Numbered from the stretch's first letter, positions 12,801 through 28,898 are shown. The stretch: 64,000 nucleotides of DNA from Pelobates cultripes (GCA_933207985.1 OW240913.1:102982064-103046063), one strand, 5' to 3'. Notes: generated from the letters alone by a model not told the origin. A program made the numbers and translations.

Positions 12801-13507
12801 ATCTATTCTATCTGCCTTTAAAATATCCTGTATATACAAATTTACTATGCAATTGTGCAATAAATGCTGTCATTTAGATAAATAGAGATCGATTAATAGA
12901 AAGCTATGGAAAAGACCCATGTCATAAATATGCTATGATCAAAGGGTTCTGCTGCAGATATGCCAAAATACATTTTATCACAAACCTGTAGAAGGAAACA
13001 GGATCAGCTTTTCGTCCACAAAATCAGTTTTTGGTCTTTGCAAAACTTCTTTTCCTGCAAATATTACTTTGTGTGCTGCTTGCACACCTCCCAAATAAAT
13101 ACAGTTATCGGGCAGTTGGAGACTGCTAAAGACCAAGGACAGAGATTCCTGAGGTTATTGATATGCCCTGGAGATAGCAGATGATTTGTTGAATATGAAA
13201 CTTTTTATTTTTTTAAGGTAAATAAATCAATTAATACGAAAAGAAAATCACTGTTTAAAAAATAATGTATAAATTGTTAGCCAAAATAAATGAGTGGTTG
13301 TTAGTGCCCAGCCTTGTGAAGATGAAATCCAGAGTAGTTTTTCTTTGTTATAATGACCTAGTTAATATTTTCATAGCGGTCACATAGTTGGTTACCTTCC
13401 AGTAAAATAATCCAGCCTTTGATGGGGCATTCAGATTTCCCAAGCTGTTTGGTTTTTTGGTTTTTGGCACTTTATCTACTGGCATCCTTTGAAAACCCAT
13501 GAAATAA

Positions 13508-16554
<3,047 letters not shown>

Positions 16555-16621
16555 ATGAAACAGAATATGAATATAGTGGAAGTGAAGAAGAGGAGGAAGA
16601 TAATGATTCAGGGGAGCCTAG
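16555..16621 (+). CDS. TNIK: TNIK exon: acidic linker after the kinase domain
   Basis: A 67 bp exon whose first two bases complete the Asp codon begun in the previous exon. It then encodes ETEYEYSGSEEEEEDNDSGEP, and the last two bases start a Ser codon. This acidic stretch directly follows the kinase domain in TNIK, MINK1 and MAP4K4; the exact residues fit TNIK. It carries possible Tyr and Ser phosphorylation sites in an Asp/Glu-rich context. The acceptor is ttttttttttacag and the donor is ag|gtaaga. It is too short to be found as an open frame, and its phase joins both neighbouring exons exactly, which makes the call firm. A long fold-back transposon sits about 170 bp downstream. Confidence 0.95.
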
Positions 16622-16789
16622 GTAAGACCCAATAACCGTGATTACTATGCATTCTTTAAAAATATAAAAGTTGGCGGCAATGGATGTAATAGTGAAAGGA
16701 GGATACAACAAAATACACATTCATTACTTCTTTTCAATCCATTAAAACAAATGCCAAAATATGTCACACATGTAGAGAGACAACTCAAC

Positions 16790-17988
16790 TTAAAGCGGCA
16801 CTGTCATGCCGAACTTACCTTTCCCCAATCGATTCCTCTTCTCAGGATCTGTTCTTCATTTCTTCCTATCTGCTCTAGTTTTCTTTAAAAAATTAAGACA
16901 AAGTAGGGACTATTTCTCTTCTGGAGGTTTCCTACGCCATGACCAGCTATGACCAGCGGAGGAGCAAAGTGTGCTTCGTTTCCGGTGGTCAGAGCAATTT
17001 TCCCATGATCCTTAGCTTTCCTCCCTGTTCCAGTGATGCCTCCTGTCAGTATTGCTGAACGTCCTGTCACTTAGACAGAACGCTGGTAAAACAGCCGAAT
17101 TGCGTCCTAACCAAATGAGAACAGTTTCTCCATTCATGTTAGAACACAATTCAGGACTTTGTTTGGATTGCAATTTCATTCGAATGAATGAAACTCCGAT
17201 CCTATTCGTGCTGTGGCTGCATCTTGCAGCTGCTTAGTAGATAACTCCCTAATTCCCATGGTATTAGGGAGCTATCTACCAAAAGGCTGAAAGACCTAAA
17301 TTGGTCTTTCAGCCACATTTACTAATACTAAGTAAAGTTTACTTAGTATTAGTAAATTCTGCCCCTACTCGCTATAACGTGAGTAGGGGCATGTCTAAAG
17401 AACAATGACACAGAGCACTCTGATTGGATGGATTTCAAGCCCACGAATCAGAGTGTTATGAGTCAAATTACACAGCGTGGGAAAATTCCAAAGAACTTTC
17501 CCACGCTGTGTAAAATGACAAAGAGTACTCTGATTGGCTTAAACAAACCAATCAGAGTGTTCTTAGCCTAAATGCAGGGCGGGGCAAGGCTTTATAAGCC
17601 TTCCCCCACCCTGCAGAGCTCAGTCTGCGCGTAGCCCTCCATGGGTGAAGATGGATTATTTTTTTAGCGTCGGGTTTTTTCTTTTTTGTCAAGTTTTTTT
17701 TTTTTTTTTTTGTGCTCGGATTTTTTATTTTATTTTAAGTTTGACGGGTATGATTTTTTTTATTTGGCCTTTTTTGGGGCTGAAAAAATGAAGATTTTAG
17801 AAGAAAGAAGACATCAAATGGCATGTGCTCCTCTGCTGGTCATGGCGTAGGAAACCTCCAGAGGAGAAATAGTCCCTACTTTGTCTTAATTTTTAAAGAA
17901 AACTAGAGCAGACAGGAAGAAATGAAGAACAGGTCCTGCGAGAGGGAGAAAAGAGGAATCAATTGGGGAAAGGTAAGTTCGGCTTTAA
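16790..17988. mobile_element. TTAA-flanked fold-back element packed with hairpins
   Basis: Long terminal inverted repeats of about 165 bp: the left arm (16790-16960, from TTAAAGC through ttacctttccccaat to gtttcctacgccatgaccagc) pairs with the right arm (17826-17988, gctggtcatggcgtaggaaacctcc to ggctTTAA). TTAA lies at both outer edges. Between the arms lie successive shorter hairpins (listed separately, 17236-17558). There is no transposase frame. It lies 168 bp downstream of a TNIK exon. Confidence 0.88.
17236..17558. repeat. Chain of seven hairpins
   Basis: Consecutive inverted repeats: 17236-17280 (imperfect, ctccctaat/attagggag core); 17285-17296 with 17303-17314 (12 bp); 17318-17336 with 17338-17356 (19 bp, 1-nt loop); 17361-17370 with 17381-17390 (10 bp); 17416-17425 with 17446-17455 (10 bp); 17468-17484 with 17497-17513 (17 bp); 17527-17537 with 17548-17558 (11 bp). 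Stems 2-7 are perfect over the lengths given. All sit inside the fold-back element at 16790-17988. Confidence 0.93.
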
Positions 17989-18718
17989 TGTGTATAGATT
18001 CCAGCAATCATAGGTACTCATTGACATATTCATAAAGTGCTTGGTGAGCCATAAACCACTTTCTGGTGATTACCTATATGGACATTTGTAGTTACGAGCC
18101 AGACTCTGGCAATGAATGTGCAATCAGAATTTGTATTGTATGCAAAGCTCTGCCAGAACAGCCTTGTATTTGATGCAACTCAAACCTATAAATAACTGTT
18201 GGCAACTATAAGTTTGCCATTACTTTTGTATTGATAAATCTTCATTAATAAACAGTACTATTAATGGTTTGAATAGAGTAAACTTGATTGCCCTTGATAC
18301 ATTTCATTCAACTGATTAAAAAAGACAAAGAGGGGTATGATAGCCAGAGACTGATGTAGGCAAACAAACAAACTTCCACTGAGCCAGCACACATAAAAAA
18401 TACACTCCAAATGTTGCATACAATGCAAGCAAACCGACTCCAAGCCCATCTTTAATCCATTTTAAATCTAGACACTAACAAAATATGCTCACTCCTTGTT
18501 TCCAACTTTTCAAACTGTGTAATACAGTGATTATAAATAAAGCATGGGTGATACACACAATAAATAAATGCAAATGGTTTAAATTAGTGAATTCTTCTAA
18601 TGATAGTCTTATGATCATAATAACATTTATTTTCATTATTTAGTAAAAGTAGAAATTGCATTCAGTCAATCTGTGTTTTTTGGTGTTGTACATAGATTTT
18701 TTTTTCCTATTTATTTAG

Positions 18719-18923
18719 CTCAATTTTAAATCTACCTGGGGAGTCTACACTAAGACGTGATTTCTTGAGGCTGCAGTTGGCCAATAAGGAACGTTCGGAG
18801 GCCCTTCGCCGCCAGCAGTTGGAACAACAACAACGTGAAAATGAGGAACACAAAAGGCAACTTTTGGCTGAGAGGCAAAAAAGGATTGAGGAACAGAAAG
18901 AGCAAAGAAGACGATTAGAAGAG
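18719..18923 (+). CDS. TNIK: TNIK exon: start of the coiled-coil intermediate region
   Basis: A 205 bp exon in which one base completes Ser, followed by 68 codons. The peptide begins [20 protein letters not shown], where the [11 protein letters not shown] motif is shared by the TNIK/MINK1/MAP4K4 family. It then becomes a Gln/Glu/Arg-rich coiled coil with alternating [10 protein letters not shown] and [18 protein letters not shown] blocks. In TNIK the intermediate region binds NCK and TRAF2 and mediates oligomer contacts. The exon ends in phase 0 (gaa gag|gtaaga), so it joins directly to the exon at 42827 across a 24 kb intron. Reverse-strand open frames over this exon are shadows caused by its low Thr/Ser stop-codon content. 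Confidence 0.96.
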
Positions 18924-20164
18924 GTAAGATCAAACACTTTTTAGTGGAACATGGATATATAAATGCATAAAACGCATGTAAAACAGAACATGTCAATATT
19001 CTAAAAATGCTCCATCAAACTGGACTAACATGTTTAGCATTTGACATTGTTATTTCAAACTTTGGCAGCGTAAATAAATATTTTATCAAAGCATCTTTTA
19101 TTTGTAGACCATGGTTAAAAATGTATGGGACTTTAATATCGAATGAATTCTTCTTTAGTTTAGGGAAATTGTCTCCGGTTTCTAATATCTTTATGAGCTC
19201 TTTATCTTCATATGTCCACAGTAGATTGCATTAATATGGAGTGGTGGCTGGTGAAGTATTAATTCCCCCAGAATTTTTCTCTCCCCTATACAGTACATAC
19301 ATACTTAAACATTTGAGAGAGTTAAGCACAATACAACAAGTTGGGCACAACATAAAGATATCTATAAAATACACATAGCTAAGTACAATACAGAGATAAC
19401 CAAACCACAAACCGAGAGATACAGTAAACAGAGCTGGTCACAATAATTAGAACTACACAGCCTGGTTTTCTGTGATTAATTACACAGAGCTGCAAATACA
19501 CAGATAGCACATGTCTCTGTATAATAATCCAGCTCTTTCTGTGTATGTCCCTAGCCCCCTCTTACCTCTCGCTTTCATGACCTCACGTTCAGTAGTGCTC
19601 CTGCTATAACTTTCTCGTTTTATTAAATATTGCTGTTTAGAAACATGTCAGCTACTCCTTTTCTCTCAGCACACAGAGTGCGCATAGTTAAAGCATCAAC
19701 ATACTGATAGACTCCAAATAGGTCCGCTACTCCTGACTCACTGATAGGTCTCAGCACACAATGAATACAGGGTTAAAGCAGCAGGATACGGTTAGTCTCT
19801 TTATTACCTTTGCATATTGCAATATAATTAATCTGCAATGGTAATATGGAGGCACAAAGTAGTTGACATGGTTAATGGAAGCAGCAATCGTTGCAGATTA
19901 AAACAGATTGAAATCAGAATCAGGGCAGTCCTCAGAGTCACAGCCCCAGTCTTGTAGATTGCAGCTTCACAACTTTTCAACTAGCCACAGCATGAGTGTC
20001 TCAGGTCTCAGCTGTAGATTGACTGAGCCCTTTAAAGAAGATGGTGGTTATGTGCGGTAGGAGTTTAATCAATACTATTAGTGACAGGCAGCCGGTGGTG
20101 TACACATAACCCATGGGGCCCCGGTGCGAAACTGAACCATGCACCCTCCCCCCCTTCCCACCTC

Positions 20165-20668
20165 TGACTCCCCCCCCGACAGACAGACAGACAGACAGAC
20201 ACACACACACATACATACAAAGACACAGACAAGACATACACATACAAACAGACAGGCACATATACAGACACACACATACACAGACACACACACACACAAG
20301 ACATGCATACAAAGGCACATACATGCATACATAAAAACACACACATGCATAAAGACAGACAAACACACACGACAAACATACATACAAAGAAACAGAAATA
20401 CAGACAGACACACACACAAGACACACATACATACAAAGATTTACACACAAGACACACATACATACAAAAAACAGACAGGCACACATATACACATAAAAAC
20501 AGACAGGCACACATATATACAGACAGACACAAACATACAGACAGACACACACACACACACAAGACATACATACAAAGACACATAGATACAAACAGACACA
20601 CATACATACAGACAGATAGACACAGACACATACATACATACAAACAAACAAACACACACACACATAAT
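20165..20668. repeat. CAGA/CACA/CATACA minisatellite
   Basis: About 500 bp of degenerate cagaca, cacaca and catacatacaaa motifs preceded by a C-run (cctcccccccttccc...cccccccgacagacag). Open frames in all phases are repeat artefacts. Confidence 0.92.
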
Positions 20669-22807
20669 ATTTAAGTCACCCTCCTGTTTTCTAACTTCCC
20701 CTGGGGTCCACTGGTGGCTCAGGCTGGTGGGAGTCTCACTCTGACTCCCTGTTCTTCCTCCCGCGCGGTCTGTGTGTGTGTTAGCTGGGATGAGTGGCGT
20801 GCAGTCACTTCCTCCCAGCTTGTGACCTCATCACAGGGGGCCTGGTCGTGCTGTTAAAGCGTTGAGCGCTGACCGGACCCCCTGACAATCCATCTCCATC
20901 GGTTGGCCCTGACAGCATGGGCCAACCGATGGGCACCTTAACATGTGGCCCGGCGGTTTGCCGCCGCAAATGATGATGGCGGGCACACGGTCGCAGGGGT
21001 CTGCAGGGCAGCCGAGCCCCCTGGAGTGATGGGCCCGGTCGCAACTGCGACCCCTGCGACCATGGTATGTACGCCAGTGCAGGCAGCACGGTGCTTTGTG
21101 TCAGAAATGTCCCCCTCCACTTATCACCCCATAGCTTCCTTGGTTCTATATATTAATTATATTTTTTAATAAAGTCCCTTGCTTAATTAGTGCTTAGCAA
21201 ATAGCTTGCCCCTCACACCCCCATGGGCAGCTGGCTCTGCAGCCTGATGACAACTCAATCGAAATTCCTGAAATTCCTTCCTAAAGGTGACTAGGCATGG
21301 GCAAAACTGCCAAAACAGAGCAGATTTCAAACATTTCATGCCTAGATATGCTCTCAAGTAAGCGTATCTAAACAGCTACCAATGAGGGGGGAGGGTTGCT
21401 GCAGAACTGAGACTTACTACAGAGCTAAACCTATGACAGACACTATGTTTTTCCCATATTGTTTGGCTTACCACCCTCACCTCCAGAAAAAAGAATCTCA
21501 ATGTTTCTAAACTACTGCAAGTATTTTTCCCCACATAAAAATATAACTATATGGTATACACAATCAGCACAGAGCATGATCAATGAAAGATTAATGGTAA
21601 TGTGCTATTAATGTATTGCAACCTGGCTTATAAATAAGATAAAACATGATGCAACATTCCAATTATTCGACATTAATAATATTAAAAGACACACAAGTGA
21701 TACTGTGGATGACATTAAAAGCAGAAACAAACAGAATATCAAGCTGGCAAAACAAAACGTTGAAAGAAAAATAGATATTAAGAGCAAAAGAACCTCCTCT
21801 GCCCTTTAAAAAGACAACAATACTCTAACGTAGTAAACAGATAACAAAACATGACTACACACAGGGAGAAAAAAGTCTGCATGGTTAACCAATACACAAT
21901 ACATATAATTGATATATATCTAGCCCTTTAAGGGTTTTTTAGCTACAAGATTAAAAGTGACGTTTTATTCCATACATTTCTTTATCCACCATACCATTAA
22001 AGTGATTCCCCGTTTTTTTAAACATTTAGTATTGTTACCTCCAATTCTCTTTTTCTTTATTCTACTTTATACAGGGGTCATCCCCCACACGGAGGTACCA
22101 GTCATTAAAGGCTCAATCTTTCTCGTTTCTTTGTCTAACATTGAAGCAATGCACAATACAATACCGTATAAACAGAACGAAATAAAAAAGGCTAGTTCTA
22201 TTAAAAAAAAAAAACATAAAACAGTATACCTATGCCAACACCTCCCTAATTCTTTTATTCTATAATGTTTGTTGTTTTTATAATACTAAGTTACACAAAT
22301 TTAAAGCACTCCCTGAGCATGGTGAAAATTAAGTTGTTATGGTGCCCATAATATTCCTTTAACTGCTCCATTTACCAGGTCCACCCTTGTGGTAGGGAGA
22401 GTATGGCCCCTTTGGACTTTGCACCCGAGGGGACATGATCAGACAGCTTTCACACAGGCATGTCTATGTATGTGACCACATGAGCGTATGCTACTATGTG
22501 TCTCTATATATGTGTGTGCAAGTGTGTCTCAATAAATGTGTGTGCACGTATGTCTATATATCTTGGAGTGAGGTTGCGATAGCATGTTACTTGAATTACA
22601 GTGCTTAAAGCCTTACTTTTGTAGTCTTCCTGTATTTAGACTTTGCATTTTTCTGTGACAGAAGTATCATCTCAAATAAAATTACGATACAAGCTGGTCA
22701 CACGTTTTCAGTATCTCGTTGTATTTACATTAAACTGTGACCTAAGGAGAGATCGTGGTTGCAGAATATCTGTAGTCTAATTATACATGGATTAGTCAGT
22801 ATAGATC

Positions 22808-22942
22808 AGGCTTCCCCAAACTCCGACCCTCCAGAGGTTGCTGAACTACATCGCCCATGATTCTATGAATGAACTAGATAGGCTGAGAATCATGAGAGTT
22901 GTAGTTCAGCAACATCTGGAGGGCCAGAGTTTGGGGAAGCCT
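22808..22942. mobile_element. Small palindromic MITE (hAT-like)
   Basis: aggcttccccaaactc...gaccctccagaggttgctgaactac pairs with gtagttcagcaacatctggagggcc...gagtttggggaagcct, making a 135-bp near-perfect fold-back. The inner gaactac...cccatgattc block is shared with a second copy at 33630-33765. Resembles widespread hAT-type MITEs; class assignment is inferred. Confidence 0.75.
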
Positions 22943-23474
22943 AGATAGAGCTTAAGAAAGGGGGTACTCAAATTGAGCACACCCTGCTGAAAAGTACACA
23001 GCAGCTAAATAAGGGTATTGCAAAACCAAGGGCAGCAGATTACATCTTTAAATGAGAGTGCCTGGTGAACTGTTTCTCCATTCTGTGCAGTTTATTCTCT
23101 GCTTGTTTGCACAAGGCATTATCTATCAGTGCAGCTTTTTTAGATCTGCTACATTATGTGCCTACTCTAAGTTCCCTTACTGGCAGTGGGATTTGACAGA
23201 ACACAGGAAGCAGCGGGTTTTCTATGCTGTATCTCAGCACGTGCTTGACAAGATGTCCTTTCTGATCAGCATTCAGCCCAAGCAGCATGCTGGCCACAAA
23301 CAGGAAATGGTACCAACTGGTACAAACTAAAAGGTTAATTACCTAGGAAAGGAACAGGGGGGAGAAGTACAAAGCGATTTAGAGCTTTTTTTCCATTTAT
23401 TTTCTTTCGGAGTTGAGAATGTATAAATAGAGATTTGTGTGTATTCCAAAAGATTACTTGAAGATATACTATTT

Positions 23475-23479
<5 letters not shown>

Positions 23480-23509
<30 letters not shown>
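23480..23509. repeat. (TG)n microsatellite
   Basis: An uninterrupted TG run of about 15 units following a T-run. Confidence 0.95.
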
Positions 23510-23511
<2 letters not shown>

Positions 23512-23629
23512 GTGAGTACAGAATGTCATCAAACGCCACAACAGCGTACATAGATACATACAGGCTAAACAGTGGCATGAATAATTGTACGTTTTTTTTT
23601 TTTTTTTATATATGAACAGGCTTAACGTA

Positions 23630-24265
23630 GAACAGCAAGAAATGCTAGCAGAATGCTTGGTTGTATAGGGAGAGGTATTAGCAGTAGAAAGAGGGAAGTG
23701 CTCATGCCATTGTACAGAACACTGGTGAGACCTCACTTGGAGTATTGTACACAGTACTGGAGACCGTATCTTCAGAAGGATATTGATATCTTAGAGAGAG
23801 TTCAGAGAAGGGCTACTAAACTGGTTCATGGATTGCGGGATAAAACTTACCAGGAAAGGTTAAAGGATCTTAACATGTATAGCTTGGAGGAAAGACGAGA
23901 CAGGGGGGATATGATAGAAACATTTAAATATATAAAGGGAATCAACACAGTAAAGGAGGAGACTATATTTAAAAGAAGAAAAACTACCACAACAAGAGGA
24001 CATAGTCTTAAATTAGAGGGACAAAGGTTTAAAAATAATATCAGGAAGTATTACTTTACTGAGAGGGTAGTGGATGCATGGAATAGCCTTCCAGCTGAAG
24101 TGGTAGAGGTTAACACAGTAAAGGAGTTTAAGCATGCGTGGGATAGGCATAAGGCTATCCTAACTATAAGATAAGACTAGGGAGTAATGAAAGTATTTAG
24201 AAAATTGGGCAGACTAGATGGGCCGAATGATTCTTATCTGCTGTCACATTCTATGTTTCTATGTA
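23630..24265 (+). mobile_element. CR1/L2-like LINE 3' end with open RT C-terminus
   Basis: A 5'-truncated non-LTR retrotransposon. The frame from 23653 is open for 173 codons and encodes the region after the RT catalytic core: GRGISSRKREVLMPLYRTLV, RPHLEYCTQYW, ILERVQRRATKLVHGLRDKT, then RGHSLKLEGQRF and VVDAWNSLPAEVV. This C-terminal signature is common in jockey-like CR1/L2-clade elements of fish and frogs. After the stop comes the tail gggcagactagatgggccgaatgattcttatctgctgtcacattctatgttt. The absence of stops suggests a fairly recent insertion. It cannot be autonomous. Confidence 0.85.
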
Positions 24266-25183
24266 ATGTAACTGATATGTCTCAGTAGTGAGTTAGTATT
24301 TGTGTGAAATATGAACATGGTGTGTTTAGATTTAAAAATACTGCCAAATCTGCACATTTTATAGGATAGGGTAATAACAAGAGGTTGTAATAGCATTAGG
24401 CAGTTATGTCTAGGGATACAAGAGTATTGAAAACGTTTAGTGGTGCCCCTGCACGGGCTCAATCAACACAGTAGCCGGCTTCCACACACCCTCCACGGAT
24501 AGGTAATCCCACTGTGATCTCCGGCCACCAGTTATTCAGAGCATCGGCTTGGAGTCTTCCGGGTACTTTAGTAGCTCCGCCCACTTTGTGGCAGCACATA
24601 ACCTGCGTGGTTACCTCACTGCGTCGTCTACGCGTTTCGCCATAAATTAAGGCAGTAAACCGTTTGGAAAGATTTTTATATCTTATGGTAGGATTGGCAT
24701 CCAGGGATTACAAATTAATTATGATGAAGTTGTTTGTGGGTAGAGAGTCCCATTAAGTTCCCTAGTAATTTCATAGATAAAAAGGCTCAAAAATACATGT
24801 TTCCTGATGTAATTCCAGGCGCAGTATGTATATTACAACTTATTCAAAATTACAGACTTCATAGATTGTTTTATAGAGGGAACTCCAGATATTTTATTTA
24901 CTTTCAGAATTGTGTTTTTGCAATTCAGGTATTATGCAATGATTCTTGACTCATTTAGTCATGAAACTAAGAGAGTCATGAAGAGGAGGTGGTAATCTTT
25001 CATCATGTATTATCCAATCTCTGCAAGATGGCTCGTCGTCGTGAATACAGAGATAGAATCACACGGTTACATGGCTTCATGGTTCCAGAGATAGGATTAT
25101 GTTATTGATAAAATTCTTCTTGGTGATGGAAGATTAATGTGTATTTGCTAGAAGGACAGTACAGAAGTATAGTGCATAATGTA

Positions 25184-26215
25184 GCAGGCTCTATTTTGTG
25201 TTAAATGTTTTTTTATTTCGTATGCATATTTATAGCGTACATATAACATGTTTAAAACAATTACGGCATCATCGACTACGCAGAGGCGCCGTACGTCTAG
25301 CAAGGGCAATAGTAAATAAGCGTACGCAGAGGCTAAAGATGGCATTACTTTGCAATTTCTTAGAATTGTGTGTATTACGCATGCGATATCAGGGCTGCTT
25401 TCAATAGTGGCCTATTTCTTTAAACAAAAAGGAACAAAACATAGGTAACCGTACAGGGGCCAAAGTTTAGTGTGCGGAAGATATATAATATTGATTATAC
25501 AGATATAGGGAAACATAGTCGCTAGCTGTGTGGTCATATAAGCTTGATCCCGTCAGGGGGTTACCTAAATGAGTGATTAAGCAGTCATGGGGTATTGGTA
25601 CAGTCTGGGGTATTACTTTGTTAGAGTTAGCTTGGATGTTTTGATTAGCGGCTGCGCTGTACACCCTGGCTTGTCGTGTTTAGTCGACTTGATACCAGTG
25701 GGTATTGGCACCCGGAGCATTCCTGGTTAGAACCATGCGAGTAAGTACGTGTCATAGGACGCGTGGGTTTCTGGACCCTACCTGTGGGATCTTGTCTGGA
25801 GTGCATTGTAGTTGGCTGGTGCTTATATATGTAGATGGATTCTCTGCTTCTCAGCGCCACGATGTCTATGGTTAGTGTCATCTTATATTTTTGTAGGTGG
25901 TATGGTGCGGGTAAGCTCCAGTATTAGAGAGTGTGGGATGATCGTTACTGATGTGGTATAGACTTGTTGTCGTCATGTAGGTTCCTAAAAGTGAGTTGTG
26001 AAATTAATTAGAAACTGATTCGAGTGCGTTGCCTTGGTGCTCGTAGGTCTTGGTTTCTCGTCTCGGGGTGGAGGTGGTGTGTTTGTTGTCTTGAGGTGAT
26101 GTGGTGTCCCCTGGCTTGGTGCCTGGTTTGCCGAGGTGTGTAGTTAGAGTATTATGTCGGGGTGTCTGGATCGTCGTCAGTGCTCGTGGTTGTTGATCTG
26201 CAGGCTCTATTTTGT
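25184..26215 (-). mobile_element. 1-kb retroposed insertion with 16-bp target duplication
   Basis: The 16-mer gcaggctctattttgt occurs exactly at 25184-25199 and 26200-26215, flanking 1000 bp. Read on the - strand the insert ends ...aaatatgcatacgaaataaaaaaacattta, an A-rich end next to the duplication, as expected for target-primed reverse transcription. The insert is probably a 5'-truncated LINE 3' end (L1/Tx1-like), but no coding motif supports this; only the duplication is direct evidence. Confidence 0.7.
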
Positions 26216-27353
26216 ATGGTTCTGACACCTCATTCACTAAATGTCCCAGCTTTGAAGAAAGACTGACATTTGTAAAGAGTGTTTCTAATGGCAGAAAAGT
26301 ATTTGGTATGAAGTCAAACTGAAAGAACTCCAAACCACAGGGGTCTTGGTTCACTTCCAAGAGGAATCCTGACATGTTATATTTTTGTTTTCAAGAGAAA
26401 CCACAGAGATTTATTGTCTGGCTCATTAAGGTATAATTTTAGCTCTCTGTGGGAGTTTCTCTTTTTTTTGTTTTTTACTATGAATTACAGCAAAGACAGT
26501 AAGACCTGTATGATACAAGAAGTAGCCACACAGAACAGGTAAGTTGTCATACAATAACATGACCATCTAGCTATGAAAATGAAAAACCATTGCATAGTTT
26601 TATTACACATTTTTAAAATCAGGCCATTGAGGACCATCTAGGACAACCCTAGTTTTGGTAAAACATTTTGTCCTTTACATTTTAAAAAACATATTCATCT
26701 ATAAGAGCAAATATAATATGCATATACCGAAGTTTAATAAATAAAAGGGATTCCTACACTTAGAGTGCTGGGCCATTTAATTTTGGCTTTATATTTTTTC
26801 TGCATTCCAGATACTTGGATATTGAGTGCCCACTACCTATTAAATAGACTTATGGAGGGGATGAGAAGGTAGAGGTAAAATGAGATCTAGAACGGGTAGA
26901 ATGAAGCCTATATTGCACTGCCTTTTGTAGAACTAAAGAGAGGTCTAAGTGTTAAACTTCACCATTCAGTGTAAAATAATGAATGTTGCATGACTTTTTA
27001 CTTAATAAGTCATGTTATTAAAATAGCCATAGGACCAAGAGAGAACACACTGTTAATAAAGCAGTAATTTCCAGGGTACAACAACCTCAGGTACACAGTG
27101 ACTAAGACTGCCATATTGTTTAGTTATTTTTTTATTTTAGCTTAGTTTATTGTTATAGAAAGAAACGTAGAGAACTGATTGGTTATAAAATATTCCACAT
27201 CCAATTTAGAATTTAATGAGAACTTTAGTATTTTTCATCAGATATCCTGCTGTGCAACAGAGTGGAACGCGTGGGTTAACAAGTGACTCACATTTGTATA
27301 GTTGCTCCTTAAATAAGCTGTGCAATTGACATTGTACAGTGATCAGTCTATTA

Positions 27354-27533
27354 TTAAAGAGCAACTGTACCAGGATTTTTATTTTGTGTATTTACCCCTC
27401 TAATAAATATATATTTCTAAGTTGTGAAAAAGTAAAGTAAATATAGAAATCCTGGGGGGCCTCCTGGCACCATAACAACTTAATGTCTATAAAGTGGTTA
27501 TGGCACCTTATGCTCCCTAAACTGTCTATTTAA
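27354..27533. mobile_element. Short TTAA-flanked MITE, 180 bp
   Basis: TTAA at both ends (TTAAAGAGCAACTGTACCAGG ... tatggcaccttatgctccctaaactgtctaTTTAA). Inner text (gtggttatggcacc) resembles other TTAA MITEs here. Confidence 0.5.
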
Positions 27534-28898
27534 GAACATAAATGTGGATTTTATTTCTAAAAAAAAAAATGCAGCATTCACAATATAAACTAAAATAAGG
27601 CATCAGCTGCTACATTCCATTATAACTGCTCCATTTTGTTTTTAAAACTTGCTCCTCTTTTATATTAAGGATTTTTTTGTTTTATAAACCATGCAAAGGC
27701 AGTCATACTTAACAGTTCCGTTTCTATTTGGGTCAACTAGGCAAGATTATCTTTCTTATTATTTTAAAAAAAAATTTTGAAGCGCTGTTGAAAATACATT
27801 TGCATACTGTGCTGGTTATACAATTAGAAGTAACCCCTTAAAGATTGATGACATGTATGGAATGTTACATTAATTGGCATATGTCCGCTTACTGGGGGTT
27901 AAGGAGGAGCCATTAATAGTGATGCAGGCAGCAGTTTAAAATAAAGTAACTTAAAAAATACATATCTATTATTTTGATTTTAACATGGGGTACAAGTGAA
28001 TCCTATGTAAACACACTAATGAAAGGAAGCACTCAGTCAAATGTCATAATTCTACAACAGGAAGGAAGCACAAACCACGGAGGTTTGTAAAACTGAGTTA
28101 ATGTGAATTTGGCAAACAGAGCGATGTAGAGTCACCTGGCTGCTGTTTATGCAGCTATTTCAGCCTTCGTCACATCTTGGCATTGGCTTTCTATATCCGC
28201 TTCCCTGTATGCCTTGCTATTTATATGGTTCAATAAATAGCGCCCACAGAATAATTGCAATTATATTCTCGATGTATTCATGGAAGGTGCAGATCTCCTG
28301 ACAAGATGGTTTGCTGTGTAATGGGCTTAGACATACAGGTTTAAAGCTAAACATGTATGCATGGTAACACAAAGCTGAGATAATTTGGGAGTTTTTTTTT
28401 CCTGTGTATTACAATTATAGCACATTTAAAATTAACAATTCTAGATCAAGGCTGTCCCTCTAGGGTACTGCTGTTGGCCAGATGTGACCCACCAGAAATG
28501 ATCTCAGCTGCCTTAAAACCAAGGAATGGGCCCAAGTTGCGTGAGCTTGACTACACTACGATCACATTTATTTCCACTTGAAAGGATAAATAGATGTCAG
28601 TCCCAGAGGTGTAGAAGGAGAGACCAGGGAGAATCATGACATATGTCCAAAAACTGCATTTACTAATTACTATAATGTAGCTATCAAGGCATGGTGTAGG
28701 AGAATTCTACTGTTGTCCTGGATCATTACACTAGATCTCCCGAATCAAATGGAACAGAACACCTGGGCTATTTGGTCAGCTGCAACTCGTATAGTTACTG
28801 CACTGCTCCCAAATGGTCTAAGGTGCTTTATTAAAAACATTATTTTAATAAGGAACGCATAGAAGGCATGGGAATCTTAGCCCGAGGTCCTCTGGTAA

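Larger units (their letters stand above)
16622..18718 (+). other. TNIK: TNIK intron, mostly a fold-back element
   Basis: A 2.1 kb intron; more than half of it is the TTAA-flanked fold-back element at 16790-17988. The remaining 700 bp before the next exon is AT-rich and shows nothing recognisable. The acceptor before 18719 is preceded by a T/C-rich tract ending in ttatttag. Confidence 0.9.

Noticed and set aside
20001..20674. Cys/Val- or His/Thr-rich frames up to 220 codons on both strands
   Set aside because: Repeat artefacts of the CAGA/CACA array; no splice or start context.
20760..21120. Possible CpG island promoter
   Set aside because: Moderately GC-rich but short, adjoining a minisatellite, with no exon start; more likely transposon sequence.
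26004..26375. 123-codon frame on the - strand
   Set aside because: Crosses the boundary of the 1-kb insertion (16-bp duplication at 26200-26215), so it joins unrelated sequences.
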